DNA of 64,000 bases from Kineosporia mesophila. Lineage in GTDB: Bacteria; Actinomycetota; Actinomycetes; Actinomycetales; Kineosporiaceae. The notes under the pieces are model-generated. The model saw only the letters and a list, made by a program, of their open reading frames with translations, was not told the DNA's origin and did not search any database. Of this stretch, positions 41,891 through 50,243 are shown piece by piece. Position numbers and translations under genes: made by a program. Within the stretch, counting starts at the first letter, position 1. The number at the start of each line of letters is the position of its first letter. Location: contig NZ_JAJOMA010000027.1 in NCBI RefSeq assembly GCF_021129235.1, positions 1-64,000 of the forward strand, written 5' to 3'.

Positions 41891-42841
41891 CTAGGCCCAG
41901 GCTCTCGCCGAGCGCTGCGCCCAGTACTCCCGAGGGGGCTGGGCCAGGCCGGTGAGGTCCTGGGCCAGGTCCAGTCCCGTCGCCCCGAGGTTGGCCCGCA
42001 GCTGATCGATGGTCACCGCCCCCGACAGCACCCGCCACGCCCACGGCTGGGCCAGCGCCGCGGCCGTCGCCACCTGGTCCACGCCCGCGCCCAGTTCCGC
42101 GGCGACCCGCCGGGCCTGCACGGCCGCCGGATGCGGGTCGTCCTCGGCCGGGGTCAGCCGGCCGTTGGCCACGGCCTCCTTCACGATCACCGTCGCCCCC
42201 GCCTCGGCCGCCTCGGCCAGGGCCGGCCCGGCCGACGGCTCCAGCACGTTCCAGGTCGACTCCACCGACGTGAACAGCAGCTGGCCGTCCACCTCCAGTT
42301 CCAGGGCCCGGCGCACCACCTCGCCCTGGTCCGGCCCGGAGGTGGAGAACCCGACCCGGGTGCCCGAGGCCCGCAGCCGCGCCAGGGCCAGGTGCAGCGC
42401 GCGATCCTCCAGCGCCGGGGAGTCGGGGGTCAGCGAGTGCAGGTGGTAGATCGCCAGCCGCTCGCCCAGCAGCCCGTGGCTGAGCGGGTACTGCGTGCGG
42501 AACGCGTCCAGCGAGTGGTCTTTCACCTCGTGCACGTCCGCGTCCAGGCGCCAGTCGCCCACGTACCGGTAGCCCCACTTGGACCCGACCACCACGTCCA
42601 CCGCCTGCGGTCGCACCGCCAGCCAGCCGGCCAGGAAGTCCTCGGCCAGACCGTAGGAACGGGCCACGTCCACGTACCGCACCCCGGCCGCGTAGGCGGC
42701 GTCGAGCAGGGCGTGGCTGCGGGCGCGCAGCCGCTCCACAGCCCGGTCCCCGCCCAGGTCGCAGCCCCGGGCGGGCGTGATGTAGGCGGGCCGGGCCGCC
42801 GCGGCGAGCCCGATCCCGATCCGGATCGTGGGGAAGGTCAT
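41891..42841 (-). CDS. Aldo/keto reductase, second type
   Basis: This 316-residue reductase is unlike its neighbour. It has no NNYGPPYG signature but keeps GVRYVDVARSYGLAEDFLAGWL, VVGSKWGY, LAIYHLHSL and LSGAVTIDQLRANLGA. The tetrad (Asp, Tyr, Lys, His) is present. The early segment ARPAYITPARGCDLGGDRA resembles actinobacterial members annotated only as aldo/keto reductase. It is convergent with the preceding AKR gene, with only 17 bases between stops. ATG 42841 is preferred over an upstream GTG-type start. Confidence 0.86.
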   Translation of the reverse strand: MTFPTIRIGIGLAAAARPAYITPARGCDLGGDRAVERLRARSHALLDAAYAAGVRYVDVARSYGLAEDFLAGWLAVRPQAVDVVVGSKWGYRYVGDWRLDADVHEVKDHSLDAFRTQYPLSHGLLGERLAIYHLHSLTPDSPALEDRALHLALARLRASGTRVGFSTSGPDQGEVVRRALELEVDGQLLFTSVESTWNVLEPSAGPALAEAAEAGATVIVKEAVANGRLTPAEDDPHPAAVQARRVAAELGAGVDQVATAAALAQPWAWRVLSGAVTIDQLRANLGATGLDLAQDLTGLAQPPREYWAQRSARAWA

Positions 42842-42912
42842 GGAAAGATCCTCGCCCATTCCGGCCCCCGCGAGGGCACCCGGCACAGCGCGCGCCGGTA
42901 GCGTTCGCCCCG

Positions 42913-43962
42913 ATGCCTGAATCTCATGCCCCCGAGGCCGTCCGTGTGATCGTTCAGGGCCGGGTCGGCCGGATCACCCTGACCCGCCCGCAGGCGATCA
43001 ACGCGCTGACCCACGCCATGATCCGCACCATCTTCGCCAGTCTGCTCCAGTGGCAGGACGACCCGGAGATCGAGTGCGTGCTCCTGGACGGCGAGGGCCC
43101 GCGCGGGTTCTGCGCCGGCGGTGACATCAAGGCCGTGTCCATCTCCACGCTGATCGACGGCGGTGACTCGGCCCGGGCGCTGTGGCGCGACGAGTACCGG
43201 ATGAACGCCGTGCTGGCCGACTACGGCAAGCCGGTGGTCTCGCTGCTGAACGGCATCACCTACGGCGGCGGTGTCGGCCTGGGCTGTCACGCCGGGCCCC
43301 GGGTGGTCACCGCCGACTCCCGGCTGGCCATGCCCGAGACGATCATCGGCCTGGTCCCGGACGTGGGCGGCACCTGGCTGCTGGCCCGCGCGCCCGGTGA
43401 GCTGGGCACCCACCTGGCCCTGACCGGCCTGCCGGTGGGCCCCGCCGACGCGATCCTCTGCGGCCTGGCCGATGTGCACACCCCGGCCGGCGCCCTGCCC
43501 GACCTGGCCCACGCCACCTCGCTGAAGGTCGTGCAGGACATCCTCGGCACCTGGGCGACCGCCCCCGAGCCCGGGCACCTGGCCACCGACCAGGAGTGGA
43601 TCGACCGCTGCTACACCGGTGACGACGTGGCCGCGATCATCGAGCGCCTCGAGGACGACCCGGCGCCGGCCGCGCAGGAGGCCGCGAACGTGCTGCTGAC
43701 CCGCTCGCCCACCTCGCTGCAGATCACCCTGGCCGCGATCCGCCGCTGCGCCTCGCTGCCCGGCCTGCGCGCCGCCCTGGTGCAGGACTACCGGATGATG
43801 TCGCACAGCCTGGACCGCGACGACGTGCGCGAGGGCATCCGCGCGCAGGTGGTGGACAAGGACCGCAAGCCGCGCTGGAACCCCGCCCGGGTGAAGGACG
43901 TCGATCCGGCCGTGGTGGCCCGGGCCTTCACCGAGGCGCCGGGTGGGGACCTGACCTTCTGA
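42913..43962 (+). CDS. Enoyl-CoA hydratase/isomerase family, 3-hydroxyisobutyryl-CoA hydrolase-like
   Basis: This 349-residue crotonase-fold enzyme has the oxyanion segments LLDGEGPRGFCAGGDIKAV and NGITYGGGVGLGCHAGPRVVTADSRLAMPETIIGLVPDVGGTWLLAR. A long C-terminal part follows (TSLQITLAAIRR, MSHSLDRDDVREGIRAQVVDKDRKPRWNP). The MPE...G..PD.G pair and the DVREGIRA-DKD..P.W end are typical of 3-hydroxyisobutyryl-CoA hydrolase of valine breakdown. It fits the 2-oxoacid dehydrogenase operon at 54-58 kb, though the two are 10 kb apart. Confidence 0.88.
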   Translation: MPESHAPEAVRVIVQGRVGRITLTRPQAINALTHAMIRTIFASLLQWQDDPEIECVLLDGEGPRGFCAGGDIKAVSISTLIDGGDSARALWRDEYRMNAVLADYGKPVVSLLNGITYGGGVGLGCHAGPRVVTADSRLAMPETIIGLVPDVGGTWLLARAPGELGTHLALTGLPVGPADAILCGLADVHTPAGALPDLAHATSLKVVQDILGTWATAPEPGHLATDQEWIDRCYTGDDVAAIIERLEDDPAPAAQEAANVLLTRSPTSLQITLAAIRRCASLPGLRAALVQDYRMMSHSLDRDDVREGIRAQVVDKDRKPRWNPARVKDVDPAVVARAFTEAPGGDLTF

Positions 43963-43980
43963 GGCCTTCCCCGAGCCATG

Positions 43981-44006
43981 GTCGCCGGTGGTCGCCGGTG
44001 GTCGCC
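43981..44006. repeat. GTCGCCGGTG tandem units
   Basis: About two and a half copies of a 10-bp unit occur just downstream of the hydrolase stop and about 70 bases before the second long palindrome. A tandem repeat next to the palindrome is also seen at copy 1. Confidence 0.6.
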
Positions 44007-44075
44007 CATGACCACGGTGACTGAGGTGAACTTCGAGCGCCGACCACGACGCCCCGAACTGAGGCCGACAGGTCC

Positions 44076-44129
44076 GCGTTGTGTACACCTGGTACATCCG
44101 GTACCGGATGTACCAGGTGTACACAACGC
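44076..44129. repeat. 54-bp perfect palindrome (copy 2)
   Basis: Bases 44076-44102 are the exact reverse complement of 44103-44129. The central 52 bp are identical to the palindrome at 11503-11564, while the outermost bases differ between copies yet stay self-complementary. It lies between two genes of the same direction, after the hydrolase gene and about 100 bases before the hybrid histidine kinase. Confidence 0.97.
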
Positions 44130-44226
44130 TTCCCCTGCTCAGCCGTGGATCGCCCTCCGGCCACAGTCCCGAGCGGGCCGGAAACACCGAGCCGGCCCCG
44201 TCCCCGGCCGGGGCTGATCCGACCGG

Positions 44227-46422
44227 GTGACGACCGGGGTGGCTGCTCACCCGTCCGGCTCCTGGGGTCGAAAAGGCCGTGTGGGCGCGGATCAGGGAAC
44301 GACCCGGCACGTGGGTCCGTGGCCTACGGCATCGGTCGTGGTGATGGTGCCGATGTTCACCGTCGTCTACGCCGTGGCGGTGCTGCTGGGCCGGCTCTCC
44401 CGGCTGCCCGGCACCTCCCTGTCCCTGGTCTGGCCGGCCGCCGCCGTCGCGTTCGCCTGGCTGCTGTGGGCCTCGTCCCGGGGCCGGGCGCCGTTGATGG
44501 TCAGCTCGGTGGTGCTGGCCGCCGTCGCCACCGCGATCAACCACCTCACCGGCAACCTGTCCCTGCCGGTGTCGCTGGCGCTGGGCGTCGCCAACGTGAT
44601 CCAGGCTCTGGTCGAGACGGCCGTGCTGAGCCGGTTGCGGCCGGATGCCTGGCGGCTGAGACGCTCGGCCGACCTGGCCTTCTGGGTGCTGGCCTGCCTG
44701 GCCGGGGCCGCGGCCGGCTCCCTGCTCGGCCCCGCCGCCCTGGCCACCTCGTCCCACCTGGAGTTCTGGAACCTGGCCGGGGCCTGGACGCTGCGCAACG
44801 CCACCAACACCTTCGTCTTCGCCGCGCTGGCCCTGCGGATCGCCGGGAACGGCCTGGCCGGGCTGGTCCCGCCCCGCGACCGAGAACTGGAACTGGTCGT
44901 GGCCACGCTGCTGTTCACGGTGGCCTACGGGGTGGTCTTCGGGCTCGCGGACGGTCTGCCGCTGTCCTATCTGGTGCTGCCCCTGTCGATGTGGTTCTCG
45001 TTGCGGTTCGACACCACGCTGGTAGCCGCCCATGTGTGGCTGGTGGCCGCCGGCGTCCTCAGTTTCACCCTGACCGGCCACGGACCGTTCGTGGCCACCT
45101 CCCCCGCCGCCCGGGTCCTGCTCGCCCAGGCGTTCGTGGCGATCGTGGCGCTGGTGGCCCTCGTCCTCGCGCTGCACCGCGACGAACGGCAGGAACTGAT
45201 CACGCAGTTGCGCCGGGCCCGGGCCACCTCCGACGAGCAGGCGCAGGAGCTGCGCGTGGCGTCCCGGCACAAGAGCGACTTCCTGGCCACGATGAGCCAC
45301 GAGATCCGCACGCCGCTGAACGGGGTGCTCGGCTACACCTCACTGCTGGCCGAGAACCCGGGCTCCCCGCAGACTCCCGAGTGGATATCGGGCGCCGACC
45401 GGGCCGGGCACGTGCTGCTCGACATCGTCAACGACAGCCTGGACGTGGCCAAGATCGAGGCCGGCGGGATCGACCTGGAACAGGTCCCGCTGGACGTGGT
45501 CGCCGTGGCCCGGGAGGCGCTGCTGCCGTCCCGCCCGCGGGCCGAACAGGCCGGGATCCAGCTGACTCTCCAGACCCCCGAGGGCCTGCACCGCTACCGC
45601 ACGGGCGATCCGACCCGGCTGCGGCAGATTCTCACCAACCTGATCGCCAACGCGGTGAAGTTCACCGATCAGGGGTCGGTCACGGTCACGATCGAGGACG
45701 CGGGTGACCGCGTGCGTCTGGTGGTCGCCGACACCGGGATCGGGATGGACACCGAGCAGATGAAGAACCTGTTCCGGCCCTTCGTGCAGGCCTCGTCCGA
45801 CACCACCCGGCGCTACGGCGGCACCGGCCTGGGCCTGTCGATCGCGCAAGGGCTCACGCTGGCGATGGGCGGGCACCTGAGCGTCAGTTCCGAGCCCGGC
45901 CGGGGCACGCAGATGTGCCTGCTCGTGGTGCTGCCCCGCACCACGGCGCCGGTTCCGGTCGCGGCACTCCCCCGTCCGCGCCGGTCCCCGGAGGCCACCC
46001 TGGCGGGCAAACACGTGCTGGTGGCCGAGGACAACGAGACCAACCAGCTGATCGCCCGGGCCATGCTCACCTCCCGCGGGCTGGTGGTGGACATGGTGGA
46101 CGACGGCGAGGCCGCGGTCGCGGCGGTGCGGGCCGGCACCTACGACGCCGTCTTCATGGACGTGCACATGCCGGTGCTGGACGGGCTCGAGGCCACCCGG
46201 CGCATCCGCGCGGACGAACTCACCCGGGGCCTGCGCACGCCGGTGATCGCGATGACGGCCAACGCCTTCGACGACGACCGGCAGGCCTGCCTGGAGGCCG
46301 GGATGGACGATTTCCTGCCCAAACCCTGGAAGGCCGGCCAGCTCTCGGAGGTCCTGGAACACCTGGCCACCGGCGACTTCCCGCAGCGGCGGGGAAAGCT
46401 CTCGGCAACCCCCGAGAATTGA
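44227..46422 (+). CDS. MASE1-type hybrid sensor histidine kinase
   Basis: This 731-residue protein has about eight membrane helices (residues 35-315) arranged like a MASE1 sensor. A HisKA domain follows with phospho-accepting His358 in [16 protein letters not shown]. The HATPase domain has N box [25 protein letters not shown] and [13 protein letters not shown]-terminal receiver domain has Asp645 in [19 protein letters not shown] and a conserved MTANAF segment. No separate response regulator or HPt gene is adjacent, so the phosphate acceptor lies elsewhere. The GTG at 44227 has a weak ribosome binding site; internal starts before the first helix are possible. Confidence 0.92.
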   Translation: MTTGVAAHPSGSWGRKGRVGADQGTTRHVGPWPTASVVVMVPMFTVVYAVAVLLGRLSRLPGTSLSLVWPAAAVAFAWLLWASSRGRAPLMVSSVVLAAVATAINHLTGNLSLPVSLALGVANVIQALVETAVLSRLRPDAWRLRRSADLAFWVLACLAGAAAGSLLGPAALATSSHLEFWNLAGAWTLRNATNTFVFAALALRIAGNGLAGLVPPRDRELELVVATLLFTVAYGVVFGLADGLPLSYLVLPLSMWFSLRFDTTLVAAHVWLVAAGVLSFTLTGHGPFVATSPAARVLLAQAFVAIVALVALVLALHRDERQELITQLRRARATSDEQAQELRVASRHKSDFLATMSHEIRTPLNGVLGYTSLLAENPGSPQTPEWISGADRAGHVLLDIVNDSLDVAKIEAGGIDLEQVPLDVVAVAREALLPSRPRAEQAGIQLTLQTPEGLHRYRTGDPTRLRQILTNLIANAVKFTDQGSVTVTIEDAGDRVRLVVADTGIGMDTEQMKNLFRPFVQASSDTTRRYGGTGLGLSIAQGLTLAMGGHLSVSSEPGRGTQMCLLVVLPRTTAPVPVAALPRPRRSPEATLAGKHVLVAEDNETNQLIARAMLTSRGLVVDMVDDGEAAVAAVRAGTYDAVFMDVHMPVLDGLEATRRIRADELTRGLRTPVIAMTANAFDDDRQACLEAGMDDFLPKPWKAGQLSEVLEHLATGDFPQRRGKLSATPEN

Positions 46423-46437
46423 GGAACCCCCCTCCTG

Positions 46438-46474
46438 GTTCGTGATCAGGCACAGTGTCCCCGGAGTTCTGCAA
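46438..46474. repeat. REP-like element, degenerate single copy
   Basis: TTCGTGATCA...CCCCGGAGTTCT resembles one arm plus core of the longer element at 49160-49242, with a few changes. It lies between the hybrid kinase stop and the convergent Lrp gene. Confidence 0.55.
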
Positions 46475-46494
46475 CCCTCCGGGCGGAGCCCGGG

Positions 46495-47508
46495 TCAGTC
46501 GGCCGGGGCAGCCAGGCGCCCGTCCCTCATGAACGTCCCGTTCTGCTTGAGACGGCGCAGGATGGGCGAGATCTCGAGCTGCTGCACCCCCGGGACGGAT
46601 CCCACTCGCCGGGTGACGTACTGGTAGAGGTGTTCGGGGTCGCGGGTGATGGCCGAGGCCGTGAGGTTGCGGTTGCCGCTGATCGCCGCCACGTAGGCGA
46701 TCTCCTTGTGCTCGGCCAGCTCCAGCCCCACCCGGTCCAGGTCGGCCGGGGCGACCGTCAGCCAGAGCGTCGCGTGGGTGAAGAAACCCAGGGCCTCGAT
46801 GGCCATCTCGACATCGAAGTAGAACAGCCCGGCGTGCACCAGCTCGTCCAGGCGCCGCTGCACCCGGGCCGCGCTCCAGCCGGTGGCCTGGGCCAGCCGG
46901 GAGACCGGCGCCCGGCCGTCGGCCCGCAGCCCCGCCAGCAGCGTGTCGTCGTCCGGGCCGATCGGTACCGCCGGGTCGGCACCCTCGACACGCATCAGGG
47001 CCCCCCGCCGGATCTCGGCCACCTGCGCCGGGTCCAGCTCCGTCAGGTGACCCATCGAACCGAGGCGCTCGTCGAAACGGTGCATCACCATCTGGGCGGT
47101 GAAGTCGATGACCTCCTTGGTGTGCGGCAGGCGGCGCAGCAGCAGTTCCCGGCCGGGCTCGGTGCCGTATCCCGTGTGCGAGCGCGCCGCGCACAGGATC
47201 TCGGTGCCGCCCGAGGTCAGTGACACCCAGGAGACGTCGGGGCGCTGGGCCAGGGCGTCGGCCAGCGGGCCGGCCGCATCGGGACGCGCCCGGATGCGCA
47301 CCATCCAGTTGCCCTGACCATTGGCGAAGGGGTCGACGACCCCCATCACCCGCACCACTCCGTGCTCGCGCAGCCGCCGGAACCGGCGAGCCACGGTCTG
47401 CTCGGAGACGCCGGTGAGTGACGAGAAACGGGCGAACGGGATGCGAGGATCCAGCCGCAGCGCGTGGATGAGCTTCTGATCCAGATCATCGGTCGTGAGG
47501 ATTTCCAT
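46495..47508 (-). CDS. Duplicated Lrp/AsnC family regulator
   Basis: This 337-residue protein is about twice the normal Lrp length and contains two Lrp halves. Half one: DDLDQKLIHALRLDPRIPFARFSSLTGVSEQTVARRFRRLREHGVVRVMGVVDP plus a ligand domain. Half two: DDTLLAGLRADGRAPVSRLAQATGWSAARVQRRLDELVHAGLFYF plus a second RAM domain ending GVQQLEISPILRRLKQNGTF. A fused pair could bind as an internal pseudodimer. ATG 47508 is preferred to a TTG one codon upstream. It is divergent from an MFS exporter gene, which is its probable target. Confidence 0.9.
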   Translation of the reverse strand: MEILTTDDLDQKLIHALRLDPRIPFARFSSLTGVSEQTVARRFRRLREHGVVRVMGVVDPFANGQGNWMVRIRARPDAAGPLADALAQRPDVSWVSLTSGGTEILCAARSHTGYGTEPGRELLLRRLPHTKEVIDFTAQMVMHRFDERLGSMGHLTELDPAQVAEIRRGALMRVEGADPAVPIGPDDDTLLAGLRADGRAPVSRLAQATGWSAARVQRRLDELVHAGLFYFDVEMAIEALGFFTHATLWLTVAPADLDRVGLELAEHKEIAYVAAISGNRNLTASAITRDPEHLYQYVTRRVGSVPGVQQLEISPILRRLKQNGTFMRDGRLAAPAD

Positions 47509-47622
47509 CAAATCACCACCCTTCGATGGAGGATTCTAATGCTCTGAGGACTTCTGGCGACATTCGCCGGACTACTTGCCCCATGCTCCTGCCATCACCC
47601 GCAAACTACTGGGAGTCGTTCC

Positions 47623-49137
47623 ATGCGTAAGTGGACCCCGCTGCTGGCGGTCTGCCTGGGCACCTTCATGTTGCTCATCGACATCACGATCGTGAATGTC
47701 GCCCTGCCCGACGTCACCCGCGACCTGGACGCCAGTTTCAGCCAGGTGCAGTGGGTGATCGACATCTACGCCCTGAGTCTGGCCGCACTCATGCTCGGCG
47801 CCGGGGCCCTGGCCGACGCGCTCGGCCGTCGCCGGGTGTACCTGGCCGGCCTGACGGTCTTCGCCGCCGCCTCGGTCGCCTGCGGCCTGTCGCAGAACAT
47901 CACCGTGCTGATCATCGGCCGGGCCGTGCAGGGCATCGGCGGCGCGGCGATGTTCGCCACCACCGTGGCCCTGATCAGCGTGTCCTACTCCGGCCGCGAC
48001 CGGGGCACCGCCTACGGCATCTGGGGCGCCGTGGCCGGGGCCTCCGCCGGTGTCGGCCTGGTCATCGGGGGCGCGCTCACCGACCTGCTGTCCTGGCGCT
48101 GGGCGTTCTGGGTCAACCTGCCGGTCTCGATCCTGGCCATCGCGCTGTCGCTGATCGTGTTCCAGGACGCCGAACGCCGCCGCGTGCGCCTCGACGTGCC
48201 CGGCATGCTCACCTTCACCGCGGCCGCCGGCCTGATCACCTACGCGATCATCGAGGCCGGCGAGGAGGGCTGGACCGCCACCACCCCGATCCTCACGGCC
48301 GTGCTCGGCGTGATCGCCCTGGCCGTGTTCGTGCTGCTGCAGCGCCGCACCGCGAACCCGCTCATCGACCTGGGCCTGCTGCGCAGCCCGGTCTTCACCG
48401 GGGCGGTGCTGGCCGCGGCGGTGCTCTCGTCCACAGCCTTCGGCTCGAGCGCCCTGATCTCGATCTGGCTGCAGTCGGTCGTCGGCCTCAGCCCGCTCAA
48501 GACCGGCCTGGTGCTGCTGCCCATGTCGGCCGTGGCGTTCACCGTGGCCGGTGGTCTCAGCTCAAGGCTGCACGGCATCCCGGTGGCCCGGCCGATCGGG
48601 GCCGGGCTGTTCCTGATCGGGTGCGGCACCCTGCTGATGCTCTTCGTGCACCCCGAGTCGTCGTGGACGGCCCTTCTCGCGGGTCTGCTCGTCGTCGGTC
48701 TCGGCGTCGGTATGGCCACTCCCCCGCTCACCGCCGCGGCCCTGTCGGCTGTCCCGGTGCAGCGCAGCGGCATGGCCTCGGGTGTACTCAACACCGCCCG
48801 CCAGCTGGGCCTGGCCTTCGGTGTGGCGATCCTCGGGTCGGTGTTCACCTCCCGTGCCGCCGACACCCTGGCCTCGCACGACGTGCCCGGTGCCGACGGG
48901 CTGGCCTCGGCCGTGTCCGGCGGTCAGACCCAGGCCGTCCTGCGGGCTGCCCCGGAGAACTTCCGGGGCCAGCTCGAGACCGCCATCCACGAGGCCTTCG
49001 CCTCGGGCCTGCACGGCGCCTTCCTGATCGCCGGCCTGGTCGGCGTGCTCGGCTCGGTGATCGTGTTCCTGCTGCTGCGCCGGGAAGCCGCCCCTCAGCC
49101 GCAGACCACCCCCGAACCCGCCACCGCCGCGAGCTGA
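47623..49137 (+). CDS. MFS transporter, DHA2 (EmrB/QacA) drug efflux family
   Basis: This 504-residue transporter has 14 predicted membrane helices. It carries the first-helix motif C LGTFMLLIDITIVNVALPDV, GALADALGRRRVYLAGL (motif A), GRAVQGIGGAAMFATTVALIS (motif B) and GAVAGASAGVGLVIGGALTD (motif C), which together define DHA2 proton antiporters exporting drugs or metabolites. Substrate cannot be told. The ATG follows GGGAG. It is divergent from the duplicated Lrp gene, so amino-acid-like inducers or toxic analogues are conceivable. A palindromic REP-like element follows the stop. Confidence 0.92.
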   Translation: MRKWTPLLAVCLGTFMLLIDITIVNVALPDVTRDLDASFSQVQWVIDIYALSLAALMLGAGALADALGRRRVYLAGLTVFAAASVACGLSQNITVLIIGRAVQGIGGAAMFATTVALISVSYSGRDRGTAYGIWGAVAGASAGVGLVIGGALTDLLSWRWAFWVNLPVSILAIALSLIVFQDAERRRVRLDVPGMLTFTAAAGLITYAIIEAGEEGWTATTPILTAVLGVIALAVFVLLQRRTANPLIDLGLLRSPVFTGAVLAAAVLSSTAFGSSALISIWLQSVVGLSPLKTGLVLLPMSAVAFTVAGGLSSRLHGIPVARPIGAGLFLIGCGTLLMLFVHPESSWTALLAGLLVVGLGVGMATPPLTAAALSAVPVQRSGMASGVLNTARQLGLAFGVAILGSVFTSRAADTLASHDVPGADGLASAVSGGQTQAVLRAAPENFRGQLETAIHEAFASGLHGAFLIAGLVGVLGSVIVFLLLRREAAPQPQTTPEPATAAS

Positions 49138-49159
49138 CCCCCAACCCCTCCAATCCTTC

Positions 49160-49242
49160 CGTGATCATGCAAAACCTCCCCGGAGTTCTAGAACTGCGAG
49201 ACCGAGAGTTCTAGAACGCTGGGGAGGTTTTGCATGATCACG
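49160..49242. repeat. REP-like palindromic element, complete copy
   Basis: Perfect 22-bp arms (CGTGATCATGCAAAACCTCC... and its complement) enclose a core that contains two AGTTCTAGAAC sequences in palindromic order. At 83 bp it is the most complete member of a family seen at several other places in the window. It lies between convergent MFS and LLM genes and may double as a terminator. Confidence 0.88.
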
Positions 49243-49265
49243 AAGAAGTGGGTGGGGTGCTCGCC

Positions 49266-50126
49266 CTAGCCGCCGATCTGGGCGATGATCCCGTCCCGCA
49301 CCCGGTGGGCCACCTGGTCGGTGTACGGGGCGGGCAGGATCAGCACGATGTGCCCGAATCCCGCCCCGATCGCCCGTTTCACGGCCTCGCGGGTGCCGGC
49401 CGGGTTCTGCGGGTCGGCGGCCAGGGCCATCGAGCGGGTGATCTCGTGCGGGTCGCGGCCGATCTCCCCACAGAACCGGTCGAGCAGGCGGCTGCGGTCG
49501 ACGCAGTCGTCGAGGTCGCCGCCGGCGATGTTCCAGATGTCCGCGTGCCGGGCCACCACTCGCAGAGTGCTCGCCGCCCGGCCCGCGAGCAGGAACGGCT
49601 TGGGCGTGGCCGGGCGGGGGTTGCAGAAGGCTCCGGTCAGGTCGACGTACTCGCCGTGGAAGTCGAAGGGTTCGGGTTCGGTCCACAGTCGCCGGATCAC
49701 GGTGCAGGCCTCGTCCAGCGCCTTCACCGCATCTCGAGGTTCCTGGAACGGCAGTCCGTGCGCCGGGTACTCGCGCCGGGCCGACGGCGGGTTCGGCCGT
49801 GATCCCACACCGAGACCGAACTCCATCCGGCCACCGGCGACCACGTCGACGGTCGCGGCGATCTTGGCCAGCATCGCCGGCGGGCGGAACCGGTTGCTCG
49901 TGACCAGCAGACCCACCCCGATCCGCGTGGTCTGGGCGGCCAGGGCGCTCAGCAGCGACCAGCCCTCGAAGGCCGGGCCGCCGGGATCGCCCCCGATCGG
50001 CATCAGGTGGTCGAAGAGCCAGGCGTGCCCGATCTCCGGCACCTCGTCCGCCTCCTTCCAGACGCGCACGAGATCCTCGTACGCCACCTGCACAGGCGGG
50101 GTCATGATGCCGAAACTGGTTGCCAT
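49266..50126 (-). CDS. LLM class oxidoreductase (probably F420-dependent)
   Basis: This 286-residue bacterial-luciferase-like TIM barrel has HAWLFDHLMPIGG, RIGVGLLVTSNRFRPPAMLAKIAATVDVVAGGRMEFGLGVGS, then FQEPRDAVKALDEACTVIRRLWTEPEPFDFHGEYV. These are LLM family hallmarks. The last element and PKPFLLAGRAASTLRVVARHADIWN are typical of actinobacterial F420-dependent members, though FMN use cannot be excluded. ATG 50126 is chosen for its fit to the first strand. A CGGAAC-ATC-GTTCCG palindrome lies about 60 bases upstream. Confidence 0.88.
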   Translation of the reverse strand: MATSFGIMTPPVQVAYEDLVRVWKEADEVPEIGHAWLFDHLMPIGGDPGGPAFEGWSLLSALAAQTTRIGVGLLVTSNRFRPPAMLAKIAATVDVVAGGRMEFGLGVGSRPNPPSARREYPAHGLPFQEPRDAVKALDEACTVIRRLWTEPEPFDFHGEYVDLTGAFCNPRPATPKPFLLAGRAASTLRVVARHADIWNIAGGDLDDCVDRSRLLDRFCGEIGRDPHEITRSMALAADPQNPAGTREAVKRAIGAGFGHIVLILPAPYTDQVAHRVRDGIIAQIGG

Positions 50127-50185
50127 CGGGCCCTCCGGGAGATCAGTGGCCGCGCCACGCAACGGAACCTTGCTCCGCAAACATA

Positions 50186-50200
50186 CGGAACATCGTTCCG
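50186..50200. promoter_or_regulatory. 15-bp palindrome CGGAAC-ATC-GTTCCG upstream of LLM gene
   Basis: Perfect 6-bp arms with a 3-bp centre in an A/T-richer patch make a good operator candidate. No regulator gene is adjacent, so a distant regulator is implied. Confidence 0.5.
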
Positions 50201-50243
50201 CATCGCAACGACAGCGGCGACCGCTTCGTCCTCCCTTGACAGA

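Noticed and set aside
42838-45300. Long minus-strand frame crossing the hydrolase gene, the palindrome and the hybrid kinase
   Set aside because: It spans a non-coding palindrome and the antisense of two good genes. It contains only Gly/Gln/Arg-rich sequence.
50007-50243. Candidate mobile-element boundary near the 50 kb palindrome
   Set aside because: The 15-bp palindrome is isolated, with no terminal repeats, target duplication or transposase. An operator is the simpler reading.
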